Notes: generated by a model from the letters alone, not told the origin. Positions 25,620-33,367 are shown, counted from the first letter of the stretch. The stretch is DNA of 33,426 nucleotides from Pseudomonadota bacterium (GCA_026415985.1 JAOAGA010000009.1:1-33426); one strand, 5' to 3'. Numbers and translations are program-made.

Positions 25620-27959
25620 TTAGATTTCTGCTTCATTTATTTTTGAAAGTTCTGGCTTCTTTTTGAGTAACTCATCTATCTTATTTTGAGCTATCTTTAA
25701 ACTTAAATCAAGATTATTTGCCTTTTTAAAACAGATATAGGCCTTGTCGTAATTTTTTTCTTTTTCATAGATGTTTCCTAACTCGAAGTAGATCCCCGCC
25801 TTTTTGTCTTCCGAAATATTACTAACTCCGAGAGCTCTTTTGTAGAAGATAGTTGCCTTTTCAAGCTCTCCTTTCTCCACAAAACAGTTTGCAATCATTA
25901 TATAGGAGTCATAGACCTTTTCTTCAAACTCAGAGGTAAGGAGAAACTCTCCTATGGCATCATCATAAAGCCCCATTTCTTTGTAGGCAATTCCCAGATT
26001 ATAATGAGTTTCTACATCTTCTTTCCCTATCTGCTGTGACAGCTTATCTTTAAACTCTTTAAAGAGACTTTCAAAGGTTATCCTCTCGGCATCATCCTTG
26101 AAGGGATATTTTATCTCAGGCTCACTTTCTAACTCTTTCATTATTTCCGATGTCAGATCAAAATATTCAGCTCCTTCTTCTTTCTTAACCGACGTTTCAG
26201 CTAATTCTTCCTTTTCCTCTACCTTTAAAGATGAAAGGATCTCCCTTGCCTTAACATTATCGGGATAAATTTCAAGTATCCGGTAGCAGATATCTTTAGC
26301 ACCTTCTGAATCATTATTCTTTAATTTAAACTGAGCTTCTATTATTAAATCTTCAAGATTAGGCTTAAAGCTCTCTGTCTCTATCTCTTCAATCTCTTCT
26401 ATTATCTCTGGTTCTTCAATAGTTTCTGTAATTTCTTCTTTTACAGCTTTTTCTTCGTCTTTCTTAAGGGAGTTCAGTTTGTCTTGATAAAAGGATATTT
26501 TTTCTGAATTTTCTGTGGATCTGTATATGTTCAGGAGTTCTTTATAGACCATCTGCAGTGCTTCGTAATCTTTTGTATTCTCGAAATATTCTGCCCACTT
26601 TTCCTTAACGAGCGGACTGTCAGGGAATCTTACGTTAAGATCTTCAAGCTTTTCCTTTGCATTTTTTAAAAGACCGTATTTAAGCAGAAAGCTTGCTTCT
26701 TCTACCTCCTTTTCAATGTTGGCAGGTTCTTTAATCTCAAGAACCTTATGCTCGGTATCCTCCGTTTGTGCCTTGGAGGCTTTTTTATGGCTTTCAATCT
26801 CTCTTTCTTCAAAGAATCTTACCGCTGACTCTTCATAGGGGTCTATTTTGATAATTTCTCTGTAAACTGTTTCGGCTTTAGATATGTCTTTCGCTTTATG
26901 ATAAAGCTTACCTAATTTCTTTAGATATTCAATTAAAAGGGGCTGGTTTTTTGTCTCCCTTGCCAGATCGATATACAGGTTGATTATCTTTTCTTCCTCA
27001 GGTAAATAGGGGAAGTAGTTATCGAGAAAAATTTTTATATGGTCATACTCCTTTTTATCTTTAAGAATTTTGTATATCTCTTCAAGGGCGATAATTAATG
27101 AGACAAAATCCTTCTGTTTGACCAGAAGCTTGGCAAGCCCTTTTCTTGCATCTATATGGTCATTTTTCAGCTTAATGGCGTTCTCAAAGCATGAGCGGGC
27201 AACTGCATAATTTCCTGTATTAAGATAGCAATAACCTTTAAGAGAATAAAAATCGGGGTTTTTCGGGTTTTGTTTTATAATGGTATCTAATTTGTTAATC
27301 GCATCGTTATACTTTCCCGATTCAAAAAGAGAAAGGGCAACCTTAAAAGATAAATCCTTGTCTTCCTGAATTATGCCGGGGAAATGGGACAGAAGTTTTT
27401 CCACCTCTTCCATCTTACCTTTGCTTTTGAGATAATCTATGCTTTGTTGTAATTTTTCTGCTGCACGGGAAGAAAGTCCCTGCTTGAGGTAAAACTCAAC
27501 GATCTTTCCTCTGTAAAAAACATTATCAGGATCATAGGATATAATCTTTTCCCACGTATTTATTGCCTCTGACAGATTCTTTTGTTTTTCCTGTATTTCT
27601 GCCAGACTTCTTAACTGAGTGAGGGCATCTCCTGTAAGACCCTGCTTTTTATATAGATCTGCTAATTTTTCGTAAATATCATATTTGGTAGGATCTGTTC
27701 TCAATACCTGTCTGTATATGGCAATAGCCTTTAAATAAAAGCCATCTTTTATATAGATATCAGCTACATTAAGATATTGATTTATTGCCTCGTTTTTCTT
27801 GCCTTTCCTTAGATATAAATCCCCCAACTTCTGGCGTAATTTAAAATCTTTAGGATCGATACGCAGTATCTTCTCATATTCCTCAATGGCTTTATCAATC
27901 TGCCCTTTTTGGATATACTTTTGAATATCTTCTAATACTTTTGCCTTATTGAAGCTCAT
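25620..27959 (-). CDS. Large cytoplasmic tetratricopeptide-repeat protein
   Basis: A 779-residue protein built from TPR helices with no signal peptide or membrane segment, so it is probably cytoplasmic. The N-terminal part (about residues 1-385) has many TPR-like units, such as DFKLRQKLGDLYLRKGKKNEA, YDIYEKLADLYKKQGLTGDA and PDFYSLKGYCYLNTGNYAVA. A charged, glutamate-rich stretch around residues 495-530 (EEITETIEEPEIIEEIEEIE) separates it from a C-terminal TPR set (VETHYNLGIAYKEMGLYDDAIGEF, GIYFELGNIYEKEKNYDKAY). TPR proteins scaffold complexes; the partner is unknown. It starts 3 bases after the GcvH-like gene. I do not recognise a named orthologue. Confidence 0.85.
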   Translation of the reverse strand: MSFNKAKVLEDIQKYIQKGQIDKAIEEYEKILRIDPKDFKLRQKLGDLYLRKGKKNEAINQYLNVADIYIKDGFYLKAIAIYRQVLRTDPTKYDIYEKLADLYKKQGLTGDALTQLRSLAEIQEKQKNLSEAINTWEKIISYDPDNVFYRGKIVEFYLKQGLSSRAAEKLQQSIDYLKSKGKMEEVEKLLSHFPGIIQEDKDLSFKVALSLFESGKYNDAINKLDTIIKQNPKNPDFYSLKGYCYLNTGNYAVARSCFENAIKLKNDHIDARKGLAKLLVKQKDFVSLIIALEEIYKILKDKKEYDHIKIFLDNYFPYLPEEEKIINLYIDLARETKNQPLLIEYLKKLGKLYHKAKDISKAETVYREIIKIDPYEESAVRFFEEREIESHKKASKAQTEDTEHKVLEIKEPANIEKEVEEASFLLKYGLLKNAKEKLEDLNVRFPDSPLVKEKWAEYFENTKDYEALQMVYKELLNIYRSTENSEKISFYQDKLNSLKKDEEKAVKEEITETIEEPEIIEEIEEIETESFKPNLEDLIIEAQFKLKNNDSEGAKDICYRILEIYPDNVKAREILSSLKVEEKEELAETSVKKEEGAEYFDLTSEIMKELESEPEIKYPFKDDAERITFESLFKEFKDKLSQQIGKEDVETHYNLGIAYKEMGLYDDAIGEFLLTSEFEEKVYDSYIMIANCFVEKGELEKATIFYKRALGVSNISEDKKAGIYFELGNIYEKEKNYDKAYICFKKANNLDLSLKIAQNKIDELLKKKPELSKINEAEI

Positions 27960-27962
27960 CGG

Positions 27963-28337
27963 TTATTCAATCAACCTCTCATATTCGTCAATATCAAGAA
28001 GTTCTTCTGTCTCTTCCGGCTCATATAAGTCTATTTCAATTAACCAACCATCCCCATAGGGGTCTTCAACTATAACCTCAGGCTCATTTAAAACAAGATT
28101 ATTAACTCTGATCACTTCACCACTTAGTGGTGATATGAGGTCAATTACCTGTTCACTTGTATCCAAACCACCGAAGACCTCATCTTTGTCAACATCTTCA
28201 CCCTTCTTTGGAAGGGATACACCAACGATCTCCTTTGCCTTTTCCAGAAAGAACTCCGTTATCCCAATCTTGGCTCTCTCACCTTTTATGAAAACCCACA
28301 TATTTTCTTTAGAATACTTGAGCCCCTGAGGTAGCAT
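27963..28337 (-). CDS. GcvH-like protein lacking the lipoyl-lysine
   Basis: This 124-residue protein aligns across its whole length with glycine cleavage H protein: LKYSKENMWVFIKGERAKIGITEFFLEKAKEIVGVSLPKKGE, then SPLSGEVIRVNN and EDPYGDGWLIEIDL, ending LLDIDEYERLIE. The usual ESVKAxSD lipoylation motif reads DTSEQVID here, with Glu62 at the lysine position. It therefore should not carry lipoate and cannot act as a normal H protein. It starts at an ATG with GGAGG 5 bases upstream that overlaps the efp stop, so it is co-translated with efp, and the TPR gene follows after 3 bases. No gcvT or gcvP is nearby. Function unknown; a structural or regulatory role is possible. Confidence 0.88.
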   Translation of the reverse strand: MLPQGLKYSKENMWVFIKGERAKIGITEFFLEKAKEIVGVSLPKKGEDVDKDEVFGGLDTSEQVIDLISPLSGEVIRVNNLVLNEPEVIVEDPYGDGWLIEIDLYEPEETEELLDIDEYERLIE

Positions 28338-28346
28338 AAAATCCTC

Positions 28347-28907
28347 CTATTTTACTCGCTCTATATAAGTGCCCGTTCTTGTATCTATCTTTATAATATC
28401 CCCTTCATTTACAAAAAGAGGAACGTTAATGGTTGCTCCTGTTTCGACCTTTGCAGGCTTTCCGCCACCGCTTACGGTATCGCCCTTAATACCGGGAACT
28501 GTTTCCACAACCTTTAGTTCAACAAAGGTTGGAACTTCAACGCCTATTACCTTACCTTCGAAGAAGTTAACCACTACATTCATATTTTCAACAATCCAGT
28601 TTTTGGCGTCACCCATTAGCTCTTCTGAGACAACTATCTGTTCATAACTTTCATTATCCATAAAAATATAACCATCCTCCGATGAATAAAGATATTGCAT
28701 GTTTCTGTCTTCTAATTCGGGTTTTTCCACCTTTTCCCCAGACCTAAAGGTATTTTCGATAATATAGCCTGTTTTTAAGTTTTTCATTTTAGTTCTAACA
28801 ATTGCCCCACCTCTGCCCATTTTAACATGCTGAAAATCGACAATTTCGTAGGGGTCATTATTAAAAACTATCTTAAGCCCCTTCTTAAAATCTGCGGTTG
28901 AATACAT
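28347..28907 (-). CDS. efp: Translation elongation factor P with Arg at the tip
   Basis: EF-P relieves ribosome stalling at polyproline. The ORF track begins 13 codons upstream, but the ATG at 28907 has GGAGG 6 bases before it and gives the family N-terminus MYSTADFKKGLKI, 186 residues long. The KOW-like domain has FQHVKMGRGGAIVRTKMKNLKTG, followed by the OB domains with KVIGVEVPTFVELKVVETVPGIKGDTVSGGGKPAKVETGATINVPLFVNEGDIIKIDTRTGTYIERVK. The tip residue that is often a modified lysine (Lys34 in E. coli) is Arg32 here. Arg at this site is known from EarP-rhamnosylated EF-Ps, but no modification gene is visible. It is followed by the GcvH-like gene. Confidence 0.96.
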   Translation of the reverse strand: MYSTADFKKGLKIVFNNDPYEIVDFQHVKMGRGGAIVRTKMKNLKTGYIIENTFRSGEKVEKPELEDRNMQYLYSSEDGYIFMDNESYEQIVVSEELMGDAKNWIVENMNVVVNFFEGKVIGVEVPTFVELKVVETVPGIKGDTVSGGGKPAKVETGATINVPLFVNEGDIIKIDTRTGTYIERVK

Positions 28908-28954
28908 AACAATCCTCCAAATAAAGTTTAATCTGTAAAAAGTCAAGGTTAATA

Positions 28955-28982
28955 ATTATCTTAAATGTCAGACCCTTATCAA
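28955..28982 (-). promoter_or_regulatory. Possible sigma70-type promoter for efp
   Basis: Read on the minus strand, TTGATA (28977-28982) and GATAAT (28955-28960) are 16 bases apart, within the 125-base gap between the M24 peptidase gene and efp. This suggests that efp and downstream genes have a promoter of their own. A second TTGACT nearer efp has only a poor -10 partner. Confidence 0.35.
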
Positions 28983-29032
28983 GTATAACATCCCAGGTGT
29001 CACATCCAAACCCATTACCCATAAAATAAATA

Positions 29033-30064
29033 TTATAATATTTCACAACCACTTTTTGTAACTAAAATCATCTCTTCGTATCTGACACCGCCAATTCCTT
29101 CAAAGTAAAGGCCGGGCTCAAGTGTAACAATCATCCCTTTTTTGAAAACCCCTTTCGTTTTATAACTAATTGCAGGTGACTCATGGACAGAAAGTCCTAT
29201 ACCATGACCTGATGAATGAAGAAAATTTTTTAAAACCCCATACTTTTCAAAGATATTTCTCACTGCCATATCAACATCTTTAATTTCTTTTCCATGGCCG
29301 ATTTTACTTAGCCCTGCGGTAAAGGCTGATTTAACAATTTTCAGACAGTTTTCCATTTCCGGATTATCAAAAATTATAGTTCTTGTATGATCTGTGCAAT
29401 AATTTTTAAACCTTAATCCAAAGTCAATAATTACAGAATCACCTTTTTTGACTTTTTTTGAACCCGGACTGCCATGAGGTAGAGAAGAGTTTTTTCCGCT
29501 TAAAACCAACGTTTCAAAGCTTATTCCTTCCCCCTTTCTTTTTAATCTGTAATCTAACTCGTTAACACATTCTGTTTCTTTGAGACCTATTAGATTAATG
29601 TTAGTAACAAAATCCTTATAGGCACTCTGAGATTTTTTTATAGCTGATTTTATAAGTTCAATCTCATCTTCATCTTTAATCTCTCTCATCTTTTTAATCA
29701 ATCTCTCTTTATCTTCATAAAAAGTAAGATCACTAAACTCTTCAATTAGTTTCCTGTAAAAGGCAAAAGCCAGAGTTTCTCCATCGAAGCAAATTCTTTT
29801 TATTCTTAAACCTTTTAAATAAGTTTTTAAATCATTCCAGAAGTCGGTGGTAAGGACAAGTTCCTTTAAATCTGTTTCCTTTTTAGCCTTTTCATAATAC
29901 CTTCCGTCTACAAAGAGGACACTTCCTCCCTTTGTGATTAAGAAGACCCCAAAGGAGCCATAAAAGCCTGAAAGGTAATATATATCTTCCTTGTTCAAAA
30001 CAAGAAAAGCCTCATCACTTTTCAAATTTTTTCTAAAAGTTTCTTCTCTCTTCTTAAAGTTCAT
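29033..30064 (-). CDS. M24 metallopeptidase, Xaa-Pro aminopeptidase/dipeptidase type
   Basis: M24B peptidases cleave N-terminal X-Pro bonds with a dinuclear metal centre. The 343-residue protein has an N-terminal creatinase-like domain (AFLVLNKEDIYYLSGFYGSFG...FVDGRYYEKAKKE) and a C-terminal pita-bread domain. All five metal ligands are visible: two Asp in VIIDFGLRFKNYCTDHTRTI, His in HSSGHGIGLSVHESPAI, Glu in MIVTLEPGLYFEG, and Glu in GGVRYEEMILV. PepP and PepQ cannot be distinguished here. The ATG lies 1 base after the aroQ stop, and the aroQ-peptidase-efp order is common in bacteria, which fits a link to proline-rich protein turnover. Confidence 0.92.
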   Translation of the reverse strand: MNFKKREETFRKNLKSDEAFLVLNKEDIYYLSGFYGSFGVFLITKGGSVLFVDGRYYEKAKKETDLKELVLTTDFWNDLKTYLKGLRIKRICFDGETLAFAFYRKLIEEFSDLTFYEDKERLIKKMREIKDEDEIELIKSAIKKSQSAYKDFVTNINLIGLKETECVNELDYRLKRKGEGISFETLVLSGKNSSLPHGSPGSKKVKKGDSVIIDFGLRFKNYCTDHTRTIIFDNPEMENCLKIVKSAFTAGLSKIGHGKEIKDVDMAVRNIFEKYGVLKNFLHSSGHGIGLSVHESPAISYKTKGVFKKGMIVTLEPGLYFEGIGGVRYEEMILVTKSGCEIL

Positions 30065-30065
30065 T

Positions 30066-30512
30066 TCAGGCTTTTGTTTTTTGTAGATGACGGTAAATTG
30101 CTAACAGGGCTAAATAGTAGGAGTCTTCCTTAAAACCACTGATTACACCAAGGGCAATATCACTAATCATAGATATATGTCTAAACTCTTCTCTCGCAAA
30201 AACGTTGGAAAGGTGTACCTCTATAAAAGGTTTGTTAAAGATAAGAAGGGCATCCCTGATGGCGATACTTGTATGAGTATATGCACCCGCATTAATTATT
30301 ATCCCATCAATATTTTCTTCAACCGCTTTATGAATGGCAGATACAATCTCACCTTCTGTATTGCTCTGAAAAAATCCAAGTTTAATATTTAATCTTTTTG
30401 CCTCTTTTTTAAGGATTTCATTTATTTCTGACAAAGCTTGAGAACCATAATGTGTATTTTCCCTTTTTCCGAGCATATTTAAATTGGGTCCGTTGATTAT
30501 CAGAACTTTCAT
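30066..30512 (-). CDS. aroQ: Type II 3-dehydroquinate dehydratase
   Basis: AroQ converts 3-dehydroquinate to 3-dehydroshikimate in aromatic amino acid synthesis. The 148-residue protein shows IINGPNLNMLGKRENTHYG with the catalytic tyrosine (Tyr22) and the flexible-loop arginine, FFQSNTEGEIVSAIH, IIINAGAYTHTSIAIRDAL, EVHLSNVFAREEFRHISMISD and GVISGFKEDSYYLAL. Length and motifs are normal for type II. It overlaps the Roadblock gene by 4 bases (ATGA) and is followed after 1 base by the M24 peptidase. Confidence 0.97.
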   Translation of the reverse strand: MKVLIINGPNLNMLGKRENTHYGSQALSEINEILKKEAKRLNIKLGFFQSNTEGEIVSAIHKAVEENIDGIIINAGAYTHTSIAIRDALLIFNKPFIEVHLSNVFAREEFRHISMISDIALGVISGFKEDSYYLALLAIYRHLQKTKA

Positions 30513-30868
30513 TTAAACTCTTCCCCCAGTTTCTCTGAGACAAGCTTGGCTAAATATTTTGCCTTTCCTATATTGCCATCGGTTTGAGTAATTAGAATTA
30601 AATAATACTCACGAGTTATAAGTCTGATAACTATAACACTGCTTTCTGTAGAAATAAGCACCTCTTCTAAACTCCCTAACTTTAAGATATCTGTTACCTT
30701 AAGTATTTGTTTCATAGCGGTAACATACTCAATGGCAAGCTCGTGAACGCGTGAACGTTCTTCCTTTGCCTTATCGGCAATTACAATACCGTCTTTATCG
30801 ATAATCAGGGCAGCAGAAACTGATGCTTCTCTCTTTAAAATCTCTTCTATCTTTTTTTCCAGCTCCAT
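30509..30868 (-). CDS. Roadblock/LC7-domain protein
   Basis: A 119-residue single-domain protein with the Roadblock/LC7 pattern: a first helix (MELEKKIEEILKREA), strand pair SAALIIDKDGIVIADK, a long helix, then LEEVLISTESSVIVIRLITREYYLILITQ and a C-terminal helix. Roadblock proteins form dimers and often act with small Ras-like GTPases (for example MglB with MglA), but no such GTPase is in the window. It is the first gene of the minus-strand block. No ribosome binding site is visible before its ATG, and a predicted promoter lies so close that the transcript would be almost leaderless. Confidence 0.85.
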   Translation of the reverse strand: MELEKKIEEILKREASVSAALIIDKDGIVIADKAKEERSRVHELAIEYVTAMKQILKVTDILKLGSLEEVLISTESSVIVIRLITREYYLILITQTDGNIGKAKYLAKLVSEKLGEEFK

Positions 30869-30879
30869 AGATAAATAAA

Positions 30880-30908
30880 AGATTAATTTATAATAAGCCT
30901 TAAGTCAA
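30880..30908 (-). promoter_or_regulatory. Predicted promoter of the Roadblock-aroQ block
   Basis: On the minus strand TTGACT (30903-30908) is followed after 17 bases by TAATCT (30880-30885). Transcription would begin near 30873, about 5 bases before the ATG at 30868, which lacks a Shine-Dalgarno sequence. Confidence 0.45.
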
Positions 30909-30978
30909 GGATATTCACATTAAATTAGTAACATGTCTTAGAGAATGGCTGATTTAAAGATATAAATATGTAAAAAAC

Positions 30979-31008
30979 TTTCATTTAACTTAAGGTATAG
31001 GATATACT
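30979..31008 (+). promoter_or_regulatory. Predicted promoter of the cbiG-cbiH-coaE operon
   Basis: TATACT (31003-31008) is a good -10 box; the -35 region (TTTCAT at 30979 or TTCATT at 30980) is weak. Transcription would begin near 31014-31015, only a few bases before the ATG at 31018. No cobalamin riboswitch could fit between this promoter and the gene. Confidence 0.4.
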
Positions 31009-31017
31009 ATTACTTTG

Positions 31018-32037
31018 ATGCCTGAAATGCTTGACAAAAAAATTATTATAACCTATATAACCAAATCAGGTGAAAAGCTTGCCAAAATAATTAAGGATAG
31101 AGTTTTTAAAAATGCTACTCTAAAAAAATTAGGATCAGGACAACATGAGGTTTTTTTTGAAGAAGCCTTCAGAAATTATGATGCAGTTATCGCCATTATG
31201 GCGGTTGGAATAGTCGTCAGAGGGATTTCAAAGTACCTAAAGGATAAAACAACTGATCCCGCTGTTATTGTAATAGATGAGAAAGGTAAGTTTGTAATTA
31301 GCCTGTTATCAGGTCATTTAGGTGGTGCCAATGAGATAACAGAGTTTATTTCAAAAAGGATTAAAGCACTTCCTGTTATTACAACGTCATCAGATTTAAA
31401 TAATTATCCAGCAATCGATGTATATGCAAAAAGGTCCGGATACATAATATCTGACAAGAATCTCTATAAAAAACTCGTAATGGAAATGCTCGATGGCAAG
31501 AAAATCCCTGTTTATCTTGAAGATGATGAGGATGATAGCTTTTTTCAAAATAATCCCTTTAAAATCTTAAAAGATATCAATGAGTTCAAGAAAAGACGTA
31601 GCCCTAAAATTTATGTAGGGGTGAGAAAAACAGATAGCCAAACACTTCATCTTATCTCTAAGAAACTTGTGTTAGGTATGGGTTTTCACAGAGGTATTGA
31701 TGAAAAGAGTTTATTCGAATTCACTTCAGGGGTTTTTACAGCCCATAGTCTATGGTTGTCTGCGGTTTCAAAGATTGCTACAATTGACAAAAGAAAAGGA
31801 GAGGCAGGCTTTGAAAGGTTTGCAAAGAAACTAAAGGCTGAGGTTTTTTATTTTTCAGAAGGGGAGTTAAAGGAAGTAAAATTATTCGAAGAGAGTAAGA
31901 AGGTCCTTAAATATCACAATGTTGGTAATATATCTGAAACCTGTGCCTATCTTGCAGGTAATGGTGGTAAGATTTTAGTGCCGAAAATCAGAGGGGGTAA
32001 TATAACAATATGCGTATCAAAGGAAAGATATTTGTAG
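31018..32037 (+). CDS. cbiG: Cobalt-precorrin-5A hydrolase
   Basis: CbiG opens the delta-lactone of cobalt-precorrin-5A and releases acetaldehyde in the anaerobic cobalamin pathway. The protein has the CbiG N-terminal domain (YDAVIAIMAVGIVVRGISKYLKDKTTDPAVIVIDEKGKFVISLLSGHLGGAN), a variable middle part, and the C-terminal domain (LVLGMGFHRGIDEKSLFEF...LSAVSKIATIDKRKGEAGFERFAKKL...NVGNISETCAYLAG). Length (339 residues from the ATG) is typical. The ORF track uses a TTG one codon upstream. No Shine-Dalgarno is visible. It overlaps cbiH by 28 bases. Confidence 0.94.
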   Translation: MPEMLDKKIIITYITKSGEKLAKIIKDRVFKNATLKKLGSGQHEVFFEEAFRNYDAVIAIMAVGIVVRGISKYLKDKTTDPAVIVIDEKGKFVISLLSGHLGGANEITEFISKRIKALPVITTSSDLNNYPAIDVYAKRSGYIISDKNLYKKLVMEMLDGKKIPVYLEDDEDDSFFQNNPFKILKDINEFKKRRSPKIYVGVRKTDSQTLHLISKKLVLGMGFHRGIDEKSLFEFTSGVFTAHSLWLSAVSKIATIDKRKGEAGFERFAKKLKAEVFYFSEGELKEVKLFEESKKVLKYHNVGNISETCAYLAGNGGKILVPKIRGGNITICVSKERYL

Positions 32038-32747
32038 TTGGCTGTGGTGCCTTAACGAGAGGAACCTTAACGGGCGATGCGGTATCTGCATTGGAAAGGT
32101 CTCAAATTATTGTAGGATATAAAAGTTATGTTGATGAGATAAAAAAGATACTGCCTGAAAAGGAATATTATCAAACGGGCATGAAAAAAGAGGTGGAAAG
32201 AGTTACAGAGGCTATTAATTTTGCGTTGGGTGGAAAGAGTGTAAGCCTTATCTGCTCAGGAGATGCAGGTATTTACGGAATGGCAGGACTACTGTTAGAG
32301 TTGCTCGATAAAAATGAGATTGATATTGAGTATGAAATAATCCCCGGACTTCCCGCCCTTGTTATTTGTTCTGCTGTATTAGGTGCACCGCTTATGAATG
32401 ATTTTGGTGTTATAAGCTTTTCTAATTTACTAACGAACGAAAGACTGATAGAGAAGAGATTAAGGGCTCTCTTAGATGGCGGGCTTGTTGTTGTTATTTA
32501 TAATCCCGTAAGCAAAGGGAGAAAAGAGCTTTTTGACAGGCTATGGGATATTATACTGGAAGAGAGAGAGACAAACTTTGGCGGATATGTAAAAAGGGGC
32601 GGAAAAGAGGGACAGGAATGGGGGTTAGGCAGAGTCTTTGATCTGCCTGCAGATAAGTTTGATATGAACACCCTGATTATAATTGGCAATGAGTTTACTG
32701 ATATTATAAAAGGCAGACTTATTACAAGAAGGGGTTACCATCTTTAA
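32010..32747 (+). CDS. cbiH: Precorrin-3B/cobalt-factor III C17-methyltransferase
   Basis: CbiH (CobJ in the aerobic pathway) is an SAM-dependent methyltransferase that contracts the corrin ring. The 245-residue protein has the tetrapyrrole methylase fold: IFVVGCGALTRGTLTGDAVSALERSQIIVGYKSYVDEI, the SAM-binding SLICSGDAGIYGMAGLLLELL, EIIPGLPALVICSAVLGAPLMNDFGVISFSNLLT, VVIYNPVSKGRKE, and NTLIIIGNEFT. Next to CbiG it most likely acts in the cobalt-early (anaerobic) route. It starts at an ATG preceded by GAGGGGG inside cbiG, and coaE follows after 2 bases. Confidence 0.94.
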   Translation: MRIKGKIFVVGCGALTRGTLTGDAVSALERSQIIVGYKSYVDEIKKILPEKEYYQTGMKKEVERVTEAINFALGGKSVSLICSGDAGIYGMAGLLLELLDKNEIDIEYEIIPGLPALVICSAVLGAPLMNDFGVISFSNLLTNERLIEKRLRALLDGGLVVVIYNPVSKGRKELFDRLWDIILEERETNFGGYVKRGGKEGQEWGLGRVFDLPADKFDMNTLIIIGNEFTDIIKGRLITRRGYHL

Positions 32748-32749
32748 AT

Positions 32750-33340
32750 ATGCTTAAGATAGCGATAACCGGCGTAATCGGCAGTGGTAAATCAACAATT
32801 GCAAAAATATTTAAGGATATGGGCTATGATGTCTTAGACGCTGACGAGGTAAGCAGGGATCTGACGAAGAAGGGAACTTCTGTTTATAGGGAAATTATAA
32901 GGGTTTTTGGTGAGAAAATATTAAAGAAAGATGGCCAGATAGACAGAAGGTTACTTGCAGAAATAGTTTTTAATGATAGAGAAAAGAAAAAATTACTGGA
33001 AGACATAATTCATCCGGAAGTTAAAAAATTTTTTTCAGAAAAGGCTGAAAAATTAGAGAGAGAGGGGAAAGAGGCAGTAATTTTTGATATCCCCCTCTTG
33101 TTTGAGGCGGGCATGGAGAACTTAGTTGACTATGTAATACTTGCCTATGCAGACAAAGAGACCCTTTATGAAAGGGTTAAAAAAAGAGACGGAATAACCA
33201 AAGAAGAGTTTTTATCAAGACTAAAAAATCAGATACCCTTAGAGGAGAAGGTTAAAAAGAGTGATTTTGTAATTGATACAAGAAAAGACATAAAAGAACT
33301 AAAATCGGATTTGGAAGAAATCTTAAAAAAAGTATTGTAA
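32750..33340 (+). CDS. coaE: Dephospho-CoA kinase
   Basis: CoaE phosphorylates the 3'-hydroxyl of dephospho-CoA, the last step of CoA synthesis. This 196-residue P-loop kinase shows ITGVIGSGKSTIAKIF (residues 6-21), VLDADEVSRDL, RRLLAEIVFNDREKKKLLEDIIHPEV, and the core VIFDIPLLFEAGMENLVDYVILAY. Length is normal. It starts 2 bases after the cbiH stop, so it is probably the last gene of a cbiG-cbiH-coaE transcript, ending at the hairpin terminator 28 bases downstream. Confidence 0.96.
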   Translation: MLKIAITGVIGSGKSTIAKIFKDMGYDVLDADEVSRDLTKKGTSVYREIIRVFGEKILKKDGQIDRRLLAEIVFNDREKKKLLEDIIHPEVKKFFSEKAEKLEREGKEAVIFDIPLLFEAGMENLVDYVILAYADKETLYERVKKRDGITKEEFLSRLKNQIPLEEKVKKSDFVIDTRKDIKELKSDLEEILKKVL

Positions 33341-33367
33341 TTTAAACAAACTATCTTACTATAGGTA

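Noticed and set aside
28908-28946. N-terminal extension of EF-P in the ORF track (MTFYRLNFIWRIV)
   Set aside because: The internal ATG at 28907 has an ideal GGAGG and gives the family N-terminus; the extension includes that ribosome binding site.
28990-29015. TGTGAC half-site resembling a CRP/FNR operator in the gap upstream of efp
   Set aside because: There is no matching TCACA half-site at the required spacing; a single half-site is expected by chance.
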